NCBI GenBank assembly: GCA_021824625.1
Contig: JAKAKE010000142.1
Location: forward strand, 1-45,810
Source: Bacteroidota bacterium
GTDB lineage: Bacteria > Bacteroidota > Ignavibacteria > Kapaibacteriales > UBA2268
Direction: 5' to 3'
Length of the DNA: 45,810 bases
The notes below the pieces were generated by a model. The model had not been told where the DNA came from. It was given only the letters and a program-made list of their open reading frames with translations, and did no database searches. Below, in pieces: positions 28,345-38,041 of this stretch. Numbering within the stretch: the stretch's first letter is position 1; each line of letters starts with the position of its first letter. The position numbers and the translations under genes were made by a program.

Positions 28345-30717
28345 TTAATGACTAACCATGACTTTAAATGTGCTCACCCTATCAGTCCCAATCTGAATAA
28401 TATAAAATCCGCTCGCAATTCCACTCGTATTTATTTTCACTTCTCCAGAATTTATATTCGTGTTTTCATAAACTACATTACCGAATATATCAAAGAGCTT
28501 TATCGTTCCGGGAAGTTTGTTCCCATCTGCCATATTAATATAGAGCCAGTCATTTTTCGGAGTTTGTGTTATTTCAATATCGGCTTGTGTTTCATTTTCA
28601 ACAGACGTTGTTTTTACGACTGTTGCACGTACTTCGATAAAATATTCGTTATCTTGTCCGCCTCTCCAAAATCCAAGCGAATCCCTGAATTCTCCCGGCT
28701 TGGTCGCTTTGAAATTTATTCCGACTTTTGTTTCAGCACCCGGAACAAATACAAGATTCGGGGAATCTGAAAATTTAAAACCCATATTCCCGTTTTTGAA
28801 AGTCAGCTCATCATTAAACGGCTCTTCATTATCGGAACTGTTATTGATTGTTACTTCACCTGTCGGTTCATTGCCCACTTTCAAGGTGCCGAAATCAATA
28901 TCCGATGAGAAGGTATATTTCGGCGAATAATAATTCACTTCAATGGTAGTGTCATTGCCTCTTCTATCGGAAAATGTCGCAACGAGCCGTGCATCCTTCT
29001 TTGAGTCAATTACTCTGGCGCTCCAGCTCGTATAAGAATCATTCCCGGGAACAAATTCATTATAGCCGAAAGAATAATTTTCACTTTCGTCCTTGTGGAA
29101 AACGATCATCGAAAGATTAGACCTGTCGTCACTTTGCGGCATATCCTCTACAGTGCCGCCTTCGATTGTGCCGTTGCCGTAAACTGAAAATTTCGGTACC
29201 GGAGGCGTAAAATCATCTTTGTTCAAATCTCCAATCGAGGCACTTGCCGGAAATCCGTAAGAATCGAAAGGCGAAAAGCCATAAGCATAAGCGGCAATCG
29301 GTTCATTAGATTTCAATTTAAATACTCCATCATCCGGTAATTTAATGGTTGTTACATTATAATAAACACCATTAACAGGTTGTGAAAATCTCTTAGTTGA
29401 CATTAGATTAAGTTCATAAACTTTTTTCCATGTAAATTGACCGTCAAATACCTGGGCAAATAGCAAGTCATCAGGTACATTCCCGCTTGGTGACTGATAA
29501 ACTACATTGACATAATTCTCTAAAAATCTATATCCGGTTTTTATTCCCGGTGTATTAAAAATAATTTCTTTCTGATATTGTTCTAATGGTGTCAGTGCCA
29601 TCTGGAATGGGTCACTATTCACATAATCGTCAATTTGTCCGGTGTTAAACTGCATTATGTAAATTGGTTTATCGCCAGAAAAAACAATTGGTCTTGGTGC
29701 GTTTATATCGGCTCTCATTCTCAACCAACCGTCTGTTTCAATTCCTGAAGATTTTTTTAATTTAACAATAGGAATATTATCAGAATAAATTGTTGTTTCA
29801 GGTTCTCTCGCTAATATTTTTATTATCGAATTCTTTGTCCTGTTAACTATCGGAGTGTAATGATACTCTTTACCCCATGCTGTAGATGGAATTTCCATTT
29901 CTGTTAAGAAATCACAATATGGTGTATTCTCAGGAACATAAGCACAGTAATTACTTGAAATTACCGAAACAGGTTTTGAAGCAATGATTGTGCTGCCTGT
30001 CAGGTCTGCCCTTTGGCCCGCAGAACTAACAAGGTAAACGTCTCCTTTATTTAATATAACTGTTCTGGTTTCACCTGGAATCATTCCACCACTTGTCCTG
30101 GTACTATTAGTTCCACCAAGAGTAAAACTTACTTCAGTCTGGTCAAATGCGGAAACAATTCCGGAATAACTCGGGAGATACTGCATACCGTAATCGGAAA
30201 CATCCGCCCAAGATGCAACAGTATATTCTTTTCCTAGCGCCGAAACCGGTATTCCAAGATAACCGTCACTCGTAAATTTATAGCGTGTTATTCCATAACA
30301 TATGATCGGGTAATCTGCATATACATGGATACCATAACCACGAAACACAGAATCAGGTAATGGAACTTCTCTATCAGTCTTTCTGTAACATTGTCCAATT
30401 ATTGGAGGAATTGTAAATTCAATAATGTCGTTTGGTACGGTCATTTTTTCCATTCGAAAATCCTTACCGGGTACTTCCACAATAACCATAGTCGCTATCG
30501 CAGATGACACATAAAGTTTCAGAGCATTCCCCGCATTTTCCGTTTCCCAGCATGGATTGAATGTAAGCCAAAACTCCTGGCCCGCATTTCCGGCACCGAG
30601 AAGTTCCGGTATCGTTTCCTTGAATTCAGTAAGATTGAAATCCTTACTATACGTGTTTGATGTAACCAGCACTACAAAAAGCATTGCCGGTAGCAGTGAG
30701 AAAATTTTCCTAATCAT
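28345..30717 (-). CDS. Secreted protein with IgGFc-binding-like N-terminal region and T9SS C-terminal domain
   Basis: GQEFWLTFNPCWE...IICYGITRYKFTSDGYLGIPVSALGKEYTVASW...; C-terminal GTIKLFDIFGNVVYENTN...GFYIIQIGTDRVSTFKVMVSH. Confidence 0.8.
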   Translation of the reverse strand: MIRKIFSLLPAMLFVVLVTSNTYSKDFNLTEFKETIPELLGAGNAGQEFWLTFNPCWETENAGNALKLYVSSAIATMVIVEVPGKDFRMEKMTVPNDIIEFTIPPIIGQCYRKTDREVPLPDSVFRGYGIHVYADYPIICYGITRYKFTSDGYLGIPVSALGKEYTVASWADVSDYGMQYLPSYSGIVSAFDQTEVSFTLGGTNSTRTSGGMIPGETRTVILNKGDVYLVSSAGQRADLTGSTIIASKPVSVISSNYCAYVPENTPYCDFLTEMEIPSTAWGKEYHYTPIVNRTKNSIIKILAREPETTIYSDNIPIVKLKKSSGIETDGWLRMRADINAPRPIVFSGDKPIYIMQFNTGQIDDYVNSDPFQMALTPLEQYQKEIIFNTPGIKTGYRFLENYVNVVYQSPSGNVPDDLLFAQVFDGQFTWKKVYELNLMSTKRFSQPVNGVYYNVTTIKLPDDGVFKLKSNEPIAAYAYGFSPFDSYGFPASASIGDLNKDDFTPPVPKFSVYGNGTIEGGTVEDMPQSDDRSNLSMIVFHKDESENYSFGYNEFVPGNDSYTSWSARVIDSKKDARLVATFSDRRGNDTTIEVNYYSPKYTFSSDIDFGTLKVGNEPTGEVTINNSSDNEEPFNDELTFKNGNMGFKFSDSPNLVFVPGAETKVGINFKATKPGEFRDSLGFWRGGQDNEYFIEVRATVVKTTSVENETQADIEITQTPKNDWLYINMADGNKLPGTIKLFDIFGNVVYENTNINSGEVKINTSGIASGFYIIQIGTDRVSTFKVMVSH

Positions 30718-30988
30718 TTCTTAACCCCTTATGAATTTGAAAAAAACTATCAATTTCCAAATATTATTTTCAAATTGTGTGATGATTTCTCTGTAATAAC
30801 CGAAAAAATGGCAAAATGTTACAGTGGGTATGAAAATTTTTTTTAATAAATAAGAATAGCACCGAACTTCAGATAGGTGAAAAACCCTTCAATTAGATTA
30901 TTCAGGAAAATTTTGAATTTTAAATTTTGAATTTTGAATTAATGTTATATATTTGAAATGGAGAAGATGAAATAGGAAGCATGTAGAA

Positions 30989-31015
30989 TGTCATGCTGAA
31001 TTCATTTCAGCATCC
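30989..31015. repeat. TGTCATGCTGAA..TTCAGCATCC hairpin (same family as 10842..10948)
   Basis: tgtcatgctgaattcatttcagcatcc. Confidence 0.6.
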
Positions 31016-31034
31016 ATAGCCAAATTTTCAGAAA

Positions 31035-31287
31035 GATTAACCACATCTTTTAAGATGGGGGCTGGACTGTAAGCTGTGAGCCAAGTCTCATTTCTCCCCA
31101 CCATGCTGAAGCATGGGGTTAATCTAACGCAATCCCTCCGGGACTGTTATTTTATTTCAGAACTTTGATTCATTTGATTAACCCCATCTTTTAAGATGGG
31201 GACTGGACTGTAAGCTGTGTGTCAGGTCTCATAGCTCCCCCCCAAGCTGAAGCATGGGATTAATCTTTCACAATCCCTCCTGGATTG
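31035..31287. repeat. Two tandem 141-bp-period units of palindromic intergenic repeat
   Basis: Units at 31035-31146 and 31176-31287: gattaacc(c)catcttttaagatgggg.ctggactgtaagctgtg...tgaagcatggg(g/a)ttaatct...caatccctcc.gga.tg. Confidence 0.85.
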
Positions 31288-31389
31288 TAATTTTATTATT
31301 GTGGGTTTTGTTTTTCAATAAAGCATAATTAAATATATTTTCGTAATTTTAAGGTTTAATAATTTTCTCAAATTTTGAGGGATTGTATT

Positions 31390-32724
31390 ATGAATAGATT
31401 TATTCTTTTCATTATAATATCAATAATTGTTTTACCAATTATGGGGGGAAGCCCTGTGAATAAGACTTTTCCTTACAAGTACAGCGTAAAGACACTCGAT
31501 AACGGGTTAAAAGTAATAATGATTCCTATGCAGAGCAACGGCATTGTTGCTTATTATTCCGTTGTCCGCACTGGCAGTAGGGATGAGTGGGAACCGGGAC
31601 ATACAGGCTTTGCCCATTTCTTTGAACACATGATGTTCCGCGGCACTAAGCGGTATCCGGGCAGGGTATATGACAGCCTGATTACCTCTATGGGTGCCGA
31701 TGCCAATGCTTACACAACAGATGATTACACATGCTACCATCTCAGCTTTGCAAAGGAAGATTTGGAACAGGTGATGAACCTCGAAAGCGACAGATTCCAA
31801 AATCTGTTTTATGAGGAGCGGGAATTCCAGACCGAATCGGGTGCGGTTTACGGCGAATACAGGAAAAGCAAGACCAGTCCATATTTCTTACTCGAAGAAA
31901 AGCTTTGCGAAACTGCTTTTGACAAACATACATACAAGCATACAACAATGGGATTCGAGAAAGACATTGCCGCAATGCCGACTATGTACGCATACAGCCG
32001 AAGTTTCTTCGAAAGGTATTACCGGCCTGAAAATGTGGTGCTGATGATAGTCGGAGATTTTGACCCGGGTAAAACTTTCGACCTTGTGAAGAAGTATTAT
32101 AGTAACTGGAAAAAAGGGTATGTAACACCTCAAATTCAACCCGAACCTGAACAGAAAGGTGAGAGGGTAGCTGACGTTAAATACCCCGGAAAGACTTTGC
32201 CTATAATAACTATTTCATACAAGGGTGCGGCTTACAATCCCAATGATGTTACTGCTGTGTCTGCAATATTATTTGGAGACCTTGCCTTCGGACGCAACAG
32301 CGATTTAAACAAGAAACTATATATAAAAGAACAGAAAGTACAGTTCATCCAGCCGGGTATTCAGATGAACCGCGACCCAACGCTATGGTCAATCTATTCT
32401 ATGGTGAAAAATGAAAAAGATATTGATTATATCAAAAATGAAATATACAACACAATAGCTAAATTCCAGTCAACACTTGTAGATGCAAAAGCACTCGATA
32501 ATCAAAAGAAAAATATGAAATATTCATTCCTGATGTCGCTTGATTCTCCTGATAAAGTAGCAGGCAGTCTTGCAAGAATAGTTGCATTAACAGGAGGAAT
32601 TGATGCCGTCAACACTTACTTTTCAACTGTTGATAAAATAACTCCTAAAGACATCCAGGATGCGGCTAAGACATACTTCGTGCCTGAGAAACGAACTGTA
32701 TTAACATTGACAGGGAGCAAATAA
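31390..32724 (+). CDS. M16 family zinc metallopeptidase (catalytic)
   Basis: Inverted zinc motif HFFEHMMFRGTKRYPG; signal peptide. Confidence 0.93.
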   Translation: MNRFILFIIISIIVLPIMGGSPVNKTFPYKYSVKTLDNGLKVIMIPMQSNGIVAYYSVVRTGSRDEWEPGHTGFAHFFEHMMFRGTKRYPGRVYDSLITSMGADANAYTTDDYTCYHLSFAKEDLEQVMNLESDRFQNLFYEEREFQTESGAVYGEYRKSKTSPYFLLEEKLCETAFDKHTYKHTTMGFEKDIAAMPTMYAYSRSFFERYYRPENVVLMIVGDFDPGKTFDLVKKYYSNWKKGYVTPQIQPEPEQKGERVADVKYPGKTLPIITISYKGAAYNPNDVTAVSAILFGDLAFGRNSDLNKKLYIKEQKVQFIQPGIQMNRDPTLWSIYSMVKNEKDIDYIKNEIYNTIAKFQSTLVDAKALDNQKKNMKYSFLMSLDSPDKVAGSLARIVALTGGIDAVNTYFSTVDKITPKDIQDAAKTYFVPEKRTVLTLTGSK

Positions 32725-32725
32725 C

Positions 32726-34252
32726 ATGAAAAATAAATTAACAATATTATTAGGTTCATTATTCATTTTTTGTGCATTTATTATGAACTCATGCGGCAGA
32801 ATCAGCAATTCGGGAGATGGCAGAACTGTACTTCTTCCGGTAAATGATGACCCGACGGTTTCTTTCAGGATTTGGTTTAAATTCGGTTCTCAAAATGACC
32901 CGAAAGGCAAGGAAGGTCTTGCCAAATTAACTGCGAGCATACTCGTTTCGGGCAGTACTCAAGTCAATTCTTACGAAGCTCTTCTCGATAAACTTTATCC
33001 TATGGCTTCGGGTTATGAAGCAAAAGTTGACAAAGAAATGACTGTTATTATCGGGAGGACTCATAAGGATAATCTCAAAGATTATACTACTTTGTTCACC
33101 GATGCAATACTTAAACCTGCTTTCAAAGAAGAAGATTTTACACGCATTAAAGAAGAAATGCTCAACTATCTCGAAAAGGAACTTTCTTATGCAAATGATG
33201 AGGAGCTTGGTAAAGCGGCTTTGTACAATTATATCTTTGAAGGTACTCCTTACGGACATCTAATGGAAGGCACAATCGAAAGCCTGAAATCCATCACACT
33301 TGATGATGTGAAGCAGTTCTATAAAAAATATTATACAAAGGATAATTTTGTAATCGGCCTTGGCGGAGGCTATGACGATGAGTTTCTTTGGTCACTCGAA
33401 ACCGAATTGAATAAGCTTCCTGCCGGGAAAACGGACGAAGTTGCAAAACCAAAATATGAAAAAATCAGTGGGTTGAACTTCCTTCTCGTTGATAAGGAAT
33501 GTGATGCCACAGCCATTAGTTTCGGCTTCCCGATTGACTTCACAAGGAGTGACGAAGATTTTTATGCAATGTCACTTTTCGCATCATGGTTCGGTGAGCA
33601 TCGTAATTCATCCAGCCATTTGTACCAGGTTATCAGGGAAATCAGAGGTATGAACTATGGCGATTATGCATACATCGAAGTTTTCCTGAACGGCAGTCAA
33701 TTTCAGATGCCAATGCCGAACAATGCCCGGAGACAGCAAATATTTGAAGTGTGGCTCAGGCCTGTACCTAATTCTCAGAGACATTTCGCTCTGCGTGCCG
33801 CTTTGCGTGAATTGAAAATGGTTGTTGATAATGGAATGACAAAAGAAGCCTTCGAGACTACAAAAAATTTCCTTTATAAATATGCACTCAATTTTGCCCC
33901 GACTACATCTATAAGACTCGGATACCAGATTGACAGCCGCTTTTACGGTGTCGAAGATAATGGCAACTATATAGATTATTTCAGGAATAAAATTAACAAT
34001 CTCACACTTGAACAAGTAAATAAAACATTAAAGAAGTATATTCAGTATGACAATATTAAGTTTGGGATTGTTACACAAGATGCCGTAAAATTTAAAGAGG
34101 AACTTGTGAACAACACTCCAAGTCCAATTGTTTATCCTACGCCAAAGCCGCAGTCGGTAATGGATGAGGATAAAATTATCGGAGTGTTTCCATTGAAAAT
34201 ATCAGCAGATAAAGTGAAAATTATCAAGGTGGCGGATTTGTTTTTGAAATAA
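32726..34252 (+). CDS. M16 family peptidase-like lipoprotein lacking HxxEH (non-catalytic partner)
   Basis: KFGSQNDPKGKEGLAKLTASILVSGSTQ where HxxEH would be; lipobox-like IMNSCG; starts 1 bp after the previous gene ends. Confidence 0.85.
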   Translation: MKNKLTILLGSLFIFCAFIMNSCGRISNSGDGRTVLLPVNDDPTVSFRIWFKFGSQNDPKGKEGLAKLTASILVSGSTQVNSYEALLDKLYPMASGYEAKVDKEMTVIIGRTHKDNLKDYTTLFTDAILKPAFKEEDFTRIKEEMLNYLEKELSYANDEELGKAALYNYIFEGTPYGHLMEGTIESLKSITLDDVKQFYKKYYTKDNFVIGLGGGYDDEFLWSLETELNKLPAGKTDEVAKPKYEKISGLNFLLVDKECDATAISFGFPIDFTRSDEDFYAMSLFASWFGEHRNSSSHLYQVIREIRGMNYGDYAYIEVFLNGSQFQMPMPNNARRQQIFEVWLRPVPNSQRHFALRAALRELKMVVDNGMTKEAFETTKNFLYKYALNFAPTTSIRLGYQIDSRFYGVEDNGNYIDYFRNKINNLTLEQVNKTLKKYIQYDNIKFGIVTQDAVKFKEELVNNTPSPIVYPTPKPQSVMDEDKIIGVFPLKISADKVKIIKVADLFLK

Positions 34253-34294
34253 TTCAGAATTCTGAATTAAATGAATTGATAATGTAAATAGTTT

Positions 34295-34319
34295 GGGCAG
34301 AACTGTGTTCTGCCCTTTT
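34295..34319 (+). terminator. Rho-independent terminator after the M16 pair
   Basis: gggcagaac tgt gttctgccc tttt. Confidence 0.8.
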
Positions 34320-34484
34320 CATTTCTGTCAAATTAATCTTACCATTTCTTCCTCACCTAAATTAAGGTGTGTATAAAAAGTGCAGTTAAAATAAATTCCT
34401 TTATATTGAAGTTGATCCTAAGAAGAAATGCATTGTAAAAAAGAGAGGAAAATTAATTAAATTAACTTTCCAAATACAAAGAAA

Positions 34485-35081
34485 ATGAAAAAAATGGGAA
34501 ATAAAGGCGAGATAATAATCTATCAGACCGAAGAAAACGAAACTCAAATCGAAGTTCGTCCGGAAGAAGAGTCTGTTTGGCTTACTCAAACCCAAATGGT
34601 GAAATTATTTGATACAACCATGCAAAATATTAGTTTGCATATTAATAATTATTTTAAAGAAGAAGAGCTCCAAAGAAATTCAGTTGTCAAGGAATACTTG
34701 ACAACTGCGATTGATGGGAAGGATTACAATACAAAATATTTCAATCTCGATGTAATTATATCCGTTGGTTATAGGGTTAAAAGCAGAAGAGGCACACAAT
34801 TTCGTATATGGGCAAATAAAATTTTGATAGATTACCTTCTGAAAGGTTTTGCTATAAATAAAAAACTTTTGCAAAACCGGAATGAAAAATTGAATCAATT
34901 GAATGAAACTATCAAGCTGATTTCTTCGATTTCTGTTTCGGAATATCTTAGTTTCGAAAACAAAGATACATTTTTATTATTGTTGGAAAGATATTCGAAT
35001 GCTCTTAATATTTTGGATGATTATGATTACATTAGATTCAAAGAAATCCCGAATACAGAAATTTCATTTATGTTTTTTTAA
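34485..35081 (+). pseudogene. RhuM-family (virulence RhuM/KilA-N-like) protein, probably truncated
   Basis: GEIIIYQTEENETQIEVRPEEESVWLTQTQMVKLFDTTMQNISLHINNYFKEEELQRNSVVKEYLTTA...YNTKYFNLDVIISVGYRVKSRRGTQFRIWANKIL; shorter than typical RhuM. Confidence 0.75.
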
Positions 35082-35164
35082 TTATATATTTTATTTTGCT
35101 ATCAATAATTTTAATTTCTTTAGAGAAAAGGTCGGATTGGAGATAAACCAGTCAAAGATAAAAT

Positions 35165-36976
35165 ATGAAGACTGTAATCATAGGCGGAGGCAAAGGATGC
35201 CGTTCATTGCTTGAACTCACGAGAGGAAAAACTCTGAAGGAGTTTAAGATTGACGTTGTCGGTGTCGTGGATATTAACACAAATGCTCCCGGCGTTGCTT
35301 ATGCCCGTGAACTTGGTTTAAGAACATTTAAAAAATTACCCGATGCACTGAAAGAACTCGAATTTGAACTGATAATAGAACTAACCGGAAACGAAAAAGT
35401 TTTACAGGATTTGTACAGGGAATTAAAACCCGGTATAAAGATTATTGACCATGAAGTTGCCAGGATTTTCTGGGATATACTCAATGCACAGGAGAATCAG
35501 CAATTGCAATACTATCAACTCGAAAAACTCGAGAAAACATTAGAAGGAGAAAAGTATTTTCTACAAAGTATATTCAACAGCAGTGCAGACATGTCAATTG
35601 TTATGGATACAGAGAAAAACATACTAAGAGCAAATAATAAATTCATTGAGTTCACCGGCAAACCTCATTCCGGAATAATCGGGAAAAAATGTCATGAAGC
35701 ATTAAACGGAACTAAGCTCGATTGCGGAAATTACGAATATTGCGATATATTTTATAATGCTGTGTTTAAAGGAACAACCCAAACAAATATCAGGCGAACT
35801 CCTCCTCCCGAAGAATCCCACTGGGAGGTTACCCGAATACCCATAAAAAACTGGGAAGGTGAAGTTGATGCTGTTCTGGCAACATGGCACAGGATTACTG
35901 AAAAAGTTATGCTTATGAGGAAAATTGAAAGTGCAGAAACAAAATTCAAGAGCTTTATAAATTCGGCACTTGACTGGATTTCAATTAAAGATATTAACGG
36001 AAGGTATGTGATAGTTAATCCTGCAATTGCTAAACCGTTCAACCTTGTGCCTGATGATTTTGTCGGGAAAAAACCGGCTGAGATTCTACCTAAAAAAATG
36101 GCTGCAACAATTATAAAACATGATGCCGAAGTATTCGAGTCAAAAAACCCCCGCCATTATGATGAAATTATCCCGATTGACGGCCAGGACCATCACTTTC
36201 ACACAATCAGATTCCCATTATTTGACTACAGCGGTGCATTAATCGGTGTATGCACAATAGCTCGCGATACATCAAAAGAGTATATGCTCCAGGAGCAGCT
36301 TGTCCAAAGTGAAAAACTTGCCGCACTCGGCAAACTCGCCGCAGGTGTTGCTCATGAAATCAACAATCCTTTAACCGGTATCATGGCATACACTGAAGAT
36401 TTAATCGAAGAAATACCTGTGAGCGACCCGCACAATGAAGATTTAAAAGTAATTCTGAGAGAAACATTAAGGTGCAGGGATATTGTCAGAAACCTGCTTG
36501 ATTTTGCACGACAGGATAAACCGAAATTAGAGATTAACGAGCCGAATAAAATTGTTGAGGAATCATTGAATCTTCTTGTAAGATTACCACAATTCAAGGA
36601 TATAAACATTCAAAGAATTCTTGATGCTCATATTCCTTTGATTCAGTCCGACCCACGTCAAATTCAACAGGTGCTTCTGAATTTACTGCTGAATGCCGCC
36701 GATGCCATGAAATACAAAGGGAAAATCACAATCAAATCAGAATACGACAAAAAGAACGATAAGTGCATCATTGCTGTTGAAGATTCGGGCCCTGGCATTC
36801 CCGAAAATTTAATTGATAAAATATTCGAACCCTTCTTCTCGACTAAAGGAACAAACGGATTGGGCCTCGCCGTCAGTTGGGGTATAATAGAAAGGCACCA
36901 CGGAACCATTGAAGTTGATATAGCTGAGAACGGAGGGGCTATTTTCAAAATTGTATTACCTGTTTATGGGCATTAA
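35165..36976 (+). CDS. Sensor histidine kinase with N-terminal Rossmann-like domain and two PAS domains
   Basis: MKTVIIGGGKGCRSLLELTRGKT...IDVVGVVDINTNAPGVAYARELGLRTF; PAS regions; KLAAGVAHEINNPLTGIMAY H-box; ATPase GPGIPENLIDKIFEPFFSTKGTNGLGLAVSWGI. Confidence 0.92.
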   Translation: MKTVIIGGGKGCRSLLELTRGKTLKEFKIDVVGVVDINTNAPGVAYARELGLRTFKKLPDALKELEFELIIELTGNEKVLQDLYRELKPGIKIIDHEVARIFWDILNAQENQQLQYYQLEKLEKTLEGEKYFLQSIFNSSADMSIVMDTEKNILRANNKFIEFTGKPHSGIIGKKCHEALNGTKLDCGNYEYCDIFYNAVFKGTTQTNIRRTPPPEESHWEVTRIPIKNWEGEVDAVLATWHRITEKVMLMRKIESAETKFKSFINSALDWISIKDINGRYVIVNPAIAKPFNLVPDDFVGKKPAEILPKKMAATIIKHDAEVFESKNPRHYDEIIPIDGQDHHFHTIRFPLFDYSGALIGVCTIARDTSKEYMLQEQLVQSEKLAALGKLAAGVAHEINNPLTGIMAYTEDLIEEIPVSDPHNEDLKVILRETLRCRDIVRNLLDFARQDKPKLEINEPNKIVEESLNLLVRLPQFKDINIQRILDAHIPLIQSDPRQIQQVLLNLLLNAADAMKYKGKITIKSEYDKKNDKCIIAVEDSGPGIPENLIDKIFEPFFSTKGTNGLGLAVSWGIIERHHGTIEVDIAENGGAIFKIVLPVYGH

Positions 36977-37003
36977 TAATCTTATAAGTTGAAAAGGGGG
37001 GTT

Positions 37004-37789
37004 ATGGAAACAAAAATAAATGTCCTCGTTGTTGATGACGAGCAAATCATTCTCGACAGCATTAAAAAACTTCTTAGAAATGAGCAGGAATACAATGTCC
37101 TCACTGCCTTATCTGTTCCCCAAGCATATTCGATTATGGATAAGGGCAATATCCATATAATACTCACCGACCTTATGATGCCTGAAATTGACGGTTTGGA
37201 ATTTCTGAAAGTTCTGCGGGAAAAATCACCAAACATAATAGCCGTTATGATTACCGGTTATGCAACAATCAATACAGCTCTCCAGGCAATGCAGCTGGGT
37301 GCTTTCGATTACCTCGCAAAACCATTCACTCGCGAAGAACTGAAAAAGCTGATGAAAAGAGCAGGAGACCTTGCCTTAGCTATCATGAATGCAGGAGAAT
37401 TATCATCTAATCCAAGGCAAACCGAAGCTGAGAAAATCATGAGTTCAATTAAAGGAATAGGTGAACATTCATGGCTTGTCATTCAGGATGATGATACTGT
37501 TCTTATTGGTGTGGAACGAACTTTTCTCATCACTATTGGCAGGATACAGACGGTCTATCTCCCTTCTGTCGGTGATGAACTGAGGCAGGGTAGTATTTAC
37601 TTCCAGGTGTTCTCTGCCGATTTGCGTTCACAATCCCTGCTTTCTCCTTTATCTGGTATCGTAATCAAAGTAAATGAAGACATATATAACAATCCTAATG
37701 AAATGCTCGAAGACCCTTATGGAAAGGGCTGGCTGATTAGATTAAAACCCACAAACCTCGAAGAAGAAATTAAACTTATTGGGAGATGA
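37004..37789 (+). CDS. Response regulator: CheY-like receiver fused to GcvH (glycine cleavage H)-like domain
   Basis: METKINVLVVDDEQIILDSI...HIILTDLMMPEIDGLEFL...MITGYATINTALQAMQLGAFDYLAKPF; C-terminal HSWLVIQDDDTVLIGVERTFLITIGRIQTVYLPSVGDELRQG...LSPLSGIVIKVNEDIYNNPNEMLEDPYGKGWLIRLKPT. Confidence 0.9.
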   Translation: METKINVLVVDDEQIILDSIKKLLRNEQEYNVLTALSVPQAYSIMDKGNIHIILTDLMMPEIDGLEFLKVLREKSPNIIAVMITGYATINTALQAMQLGAFDYLAKPFTREELKKLMKRAGDLALAIMNAGELSSNPRQTEAEKIMSSIKGIGEHSWLVIQDDDTVLIGVERTFLITIGRIQTVYLPSVGDELRQGSIYFQVFSADLRSQSLLSPLSGIVIKVNEDIYNNPNEMLEDPYGKGWLIRLKPTNLEEEIKLIGR

Positions 37790-37798
37790 GTGTAATTC

Positions 37799-37866
37799 TG
37801 AATGCTGAATGCTGAATGCTGAATTAATTTTTAAGATTTGAGTTTAAGGTATTGAGTTTTGAATTG
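37799..37866. repeat. 7-bp-periodic (TGAATNN) intergenic arrays
   Basis: tgaatgc x3 + tgaatta; then tgagttt aaggtat tgagttt tgaattg. Confidence 0.8.
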
Positions 37867-38041
37867 TAGATATATTTATTTTATCTATGGTCATTTCCAA
37901 AAGCTTGCGGAGAAAACAGTTACCAAAGTTCGCTTTGGGATTAATTAATTTACTCTTAATTTGCAAATTATACGATTTATTTCCCTGATTATATATCAAA
38001 GAATATTATTATTATTAAATTTATCAGATGAATATTGGTAT

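Noticed and set aside
31035-31287. Possible CRISPR-like array
   Set aside because: Only two long (~112 bp) units with a ~29-bp gap and no cas genes; palindromic intergenic repeat fits better.
32927-33259. 110-aa minus-strand ORF
   Set aside because: Antisense to the M16-like gene.
32726-34252. Loss of HxxEH in the second M16 protein as a novelty
   Set aside because: Catalytic/non-catalytic M16 pairs are well known.
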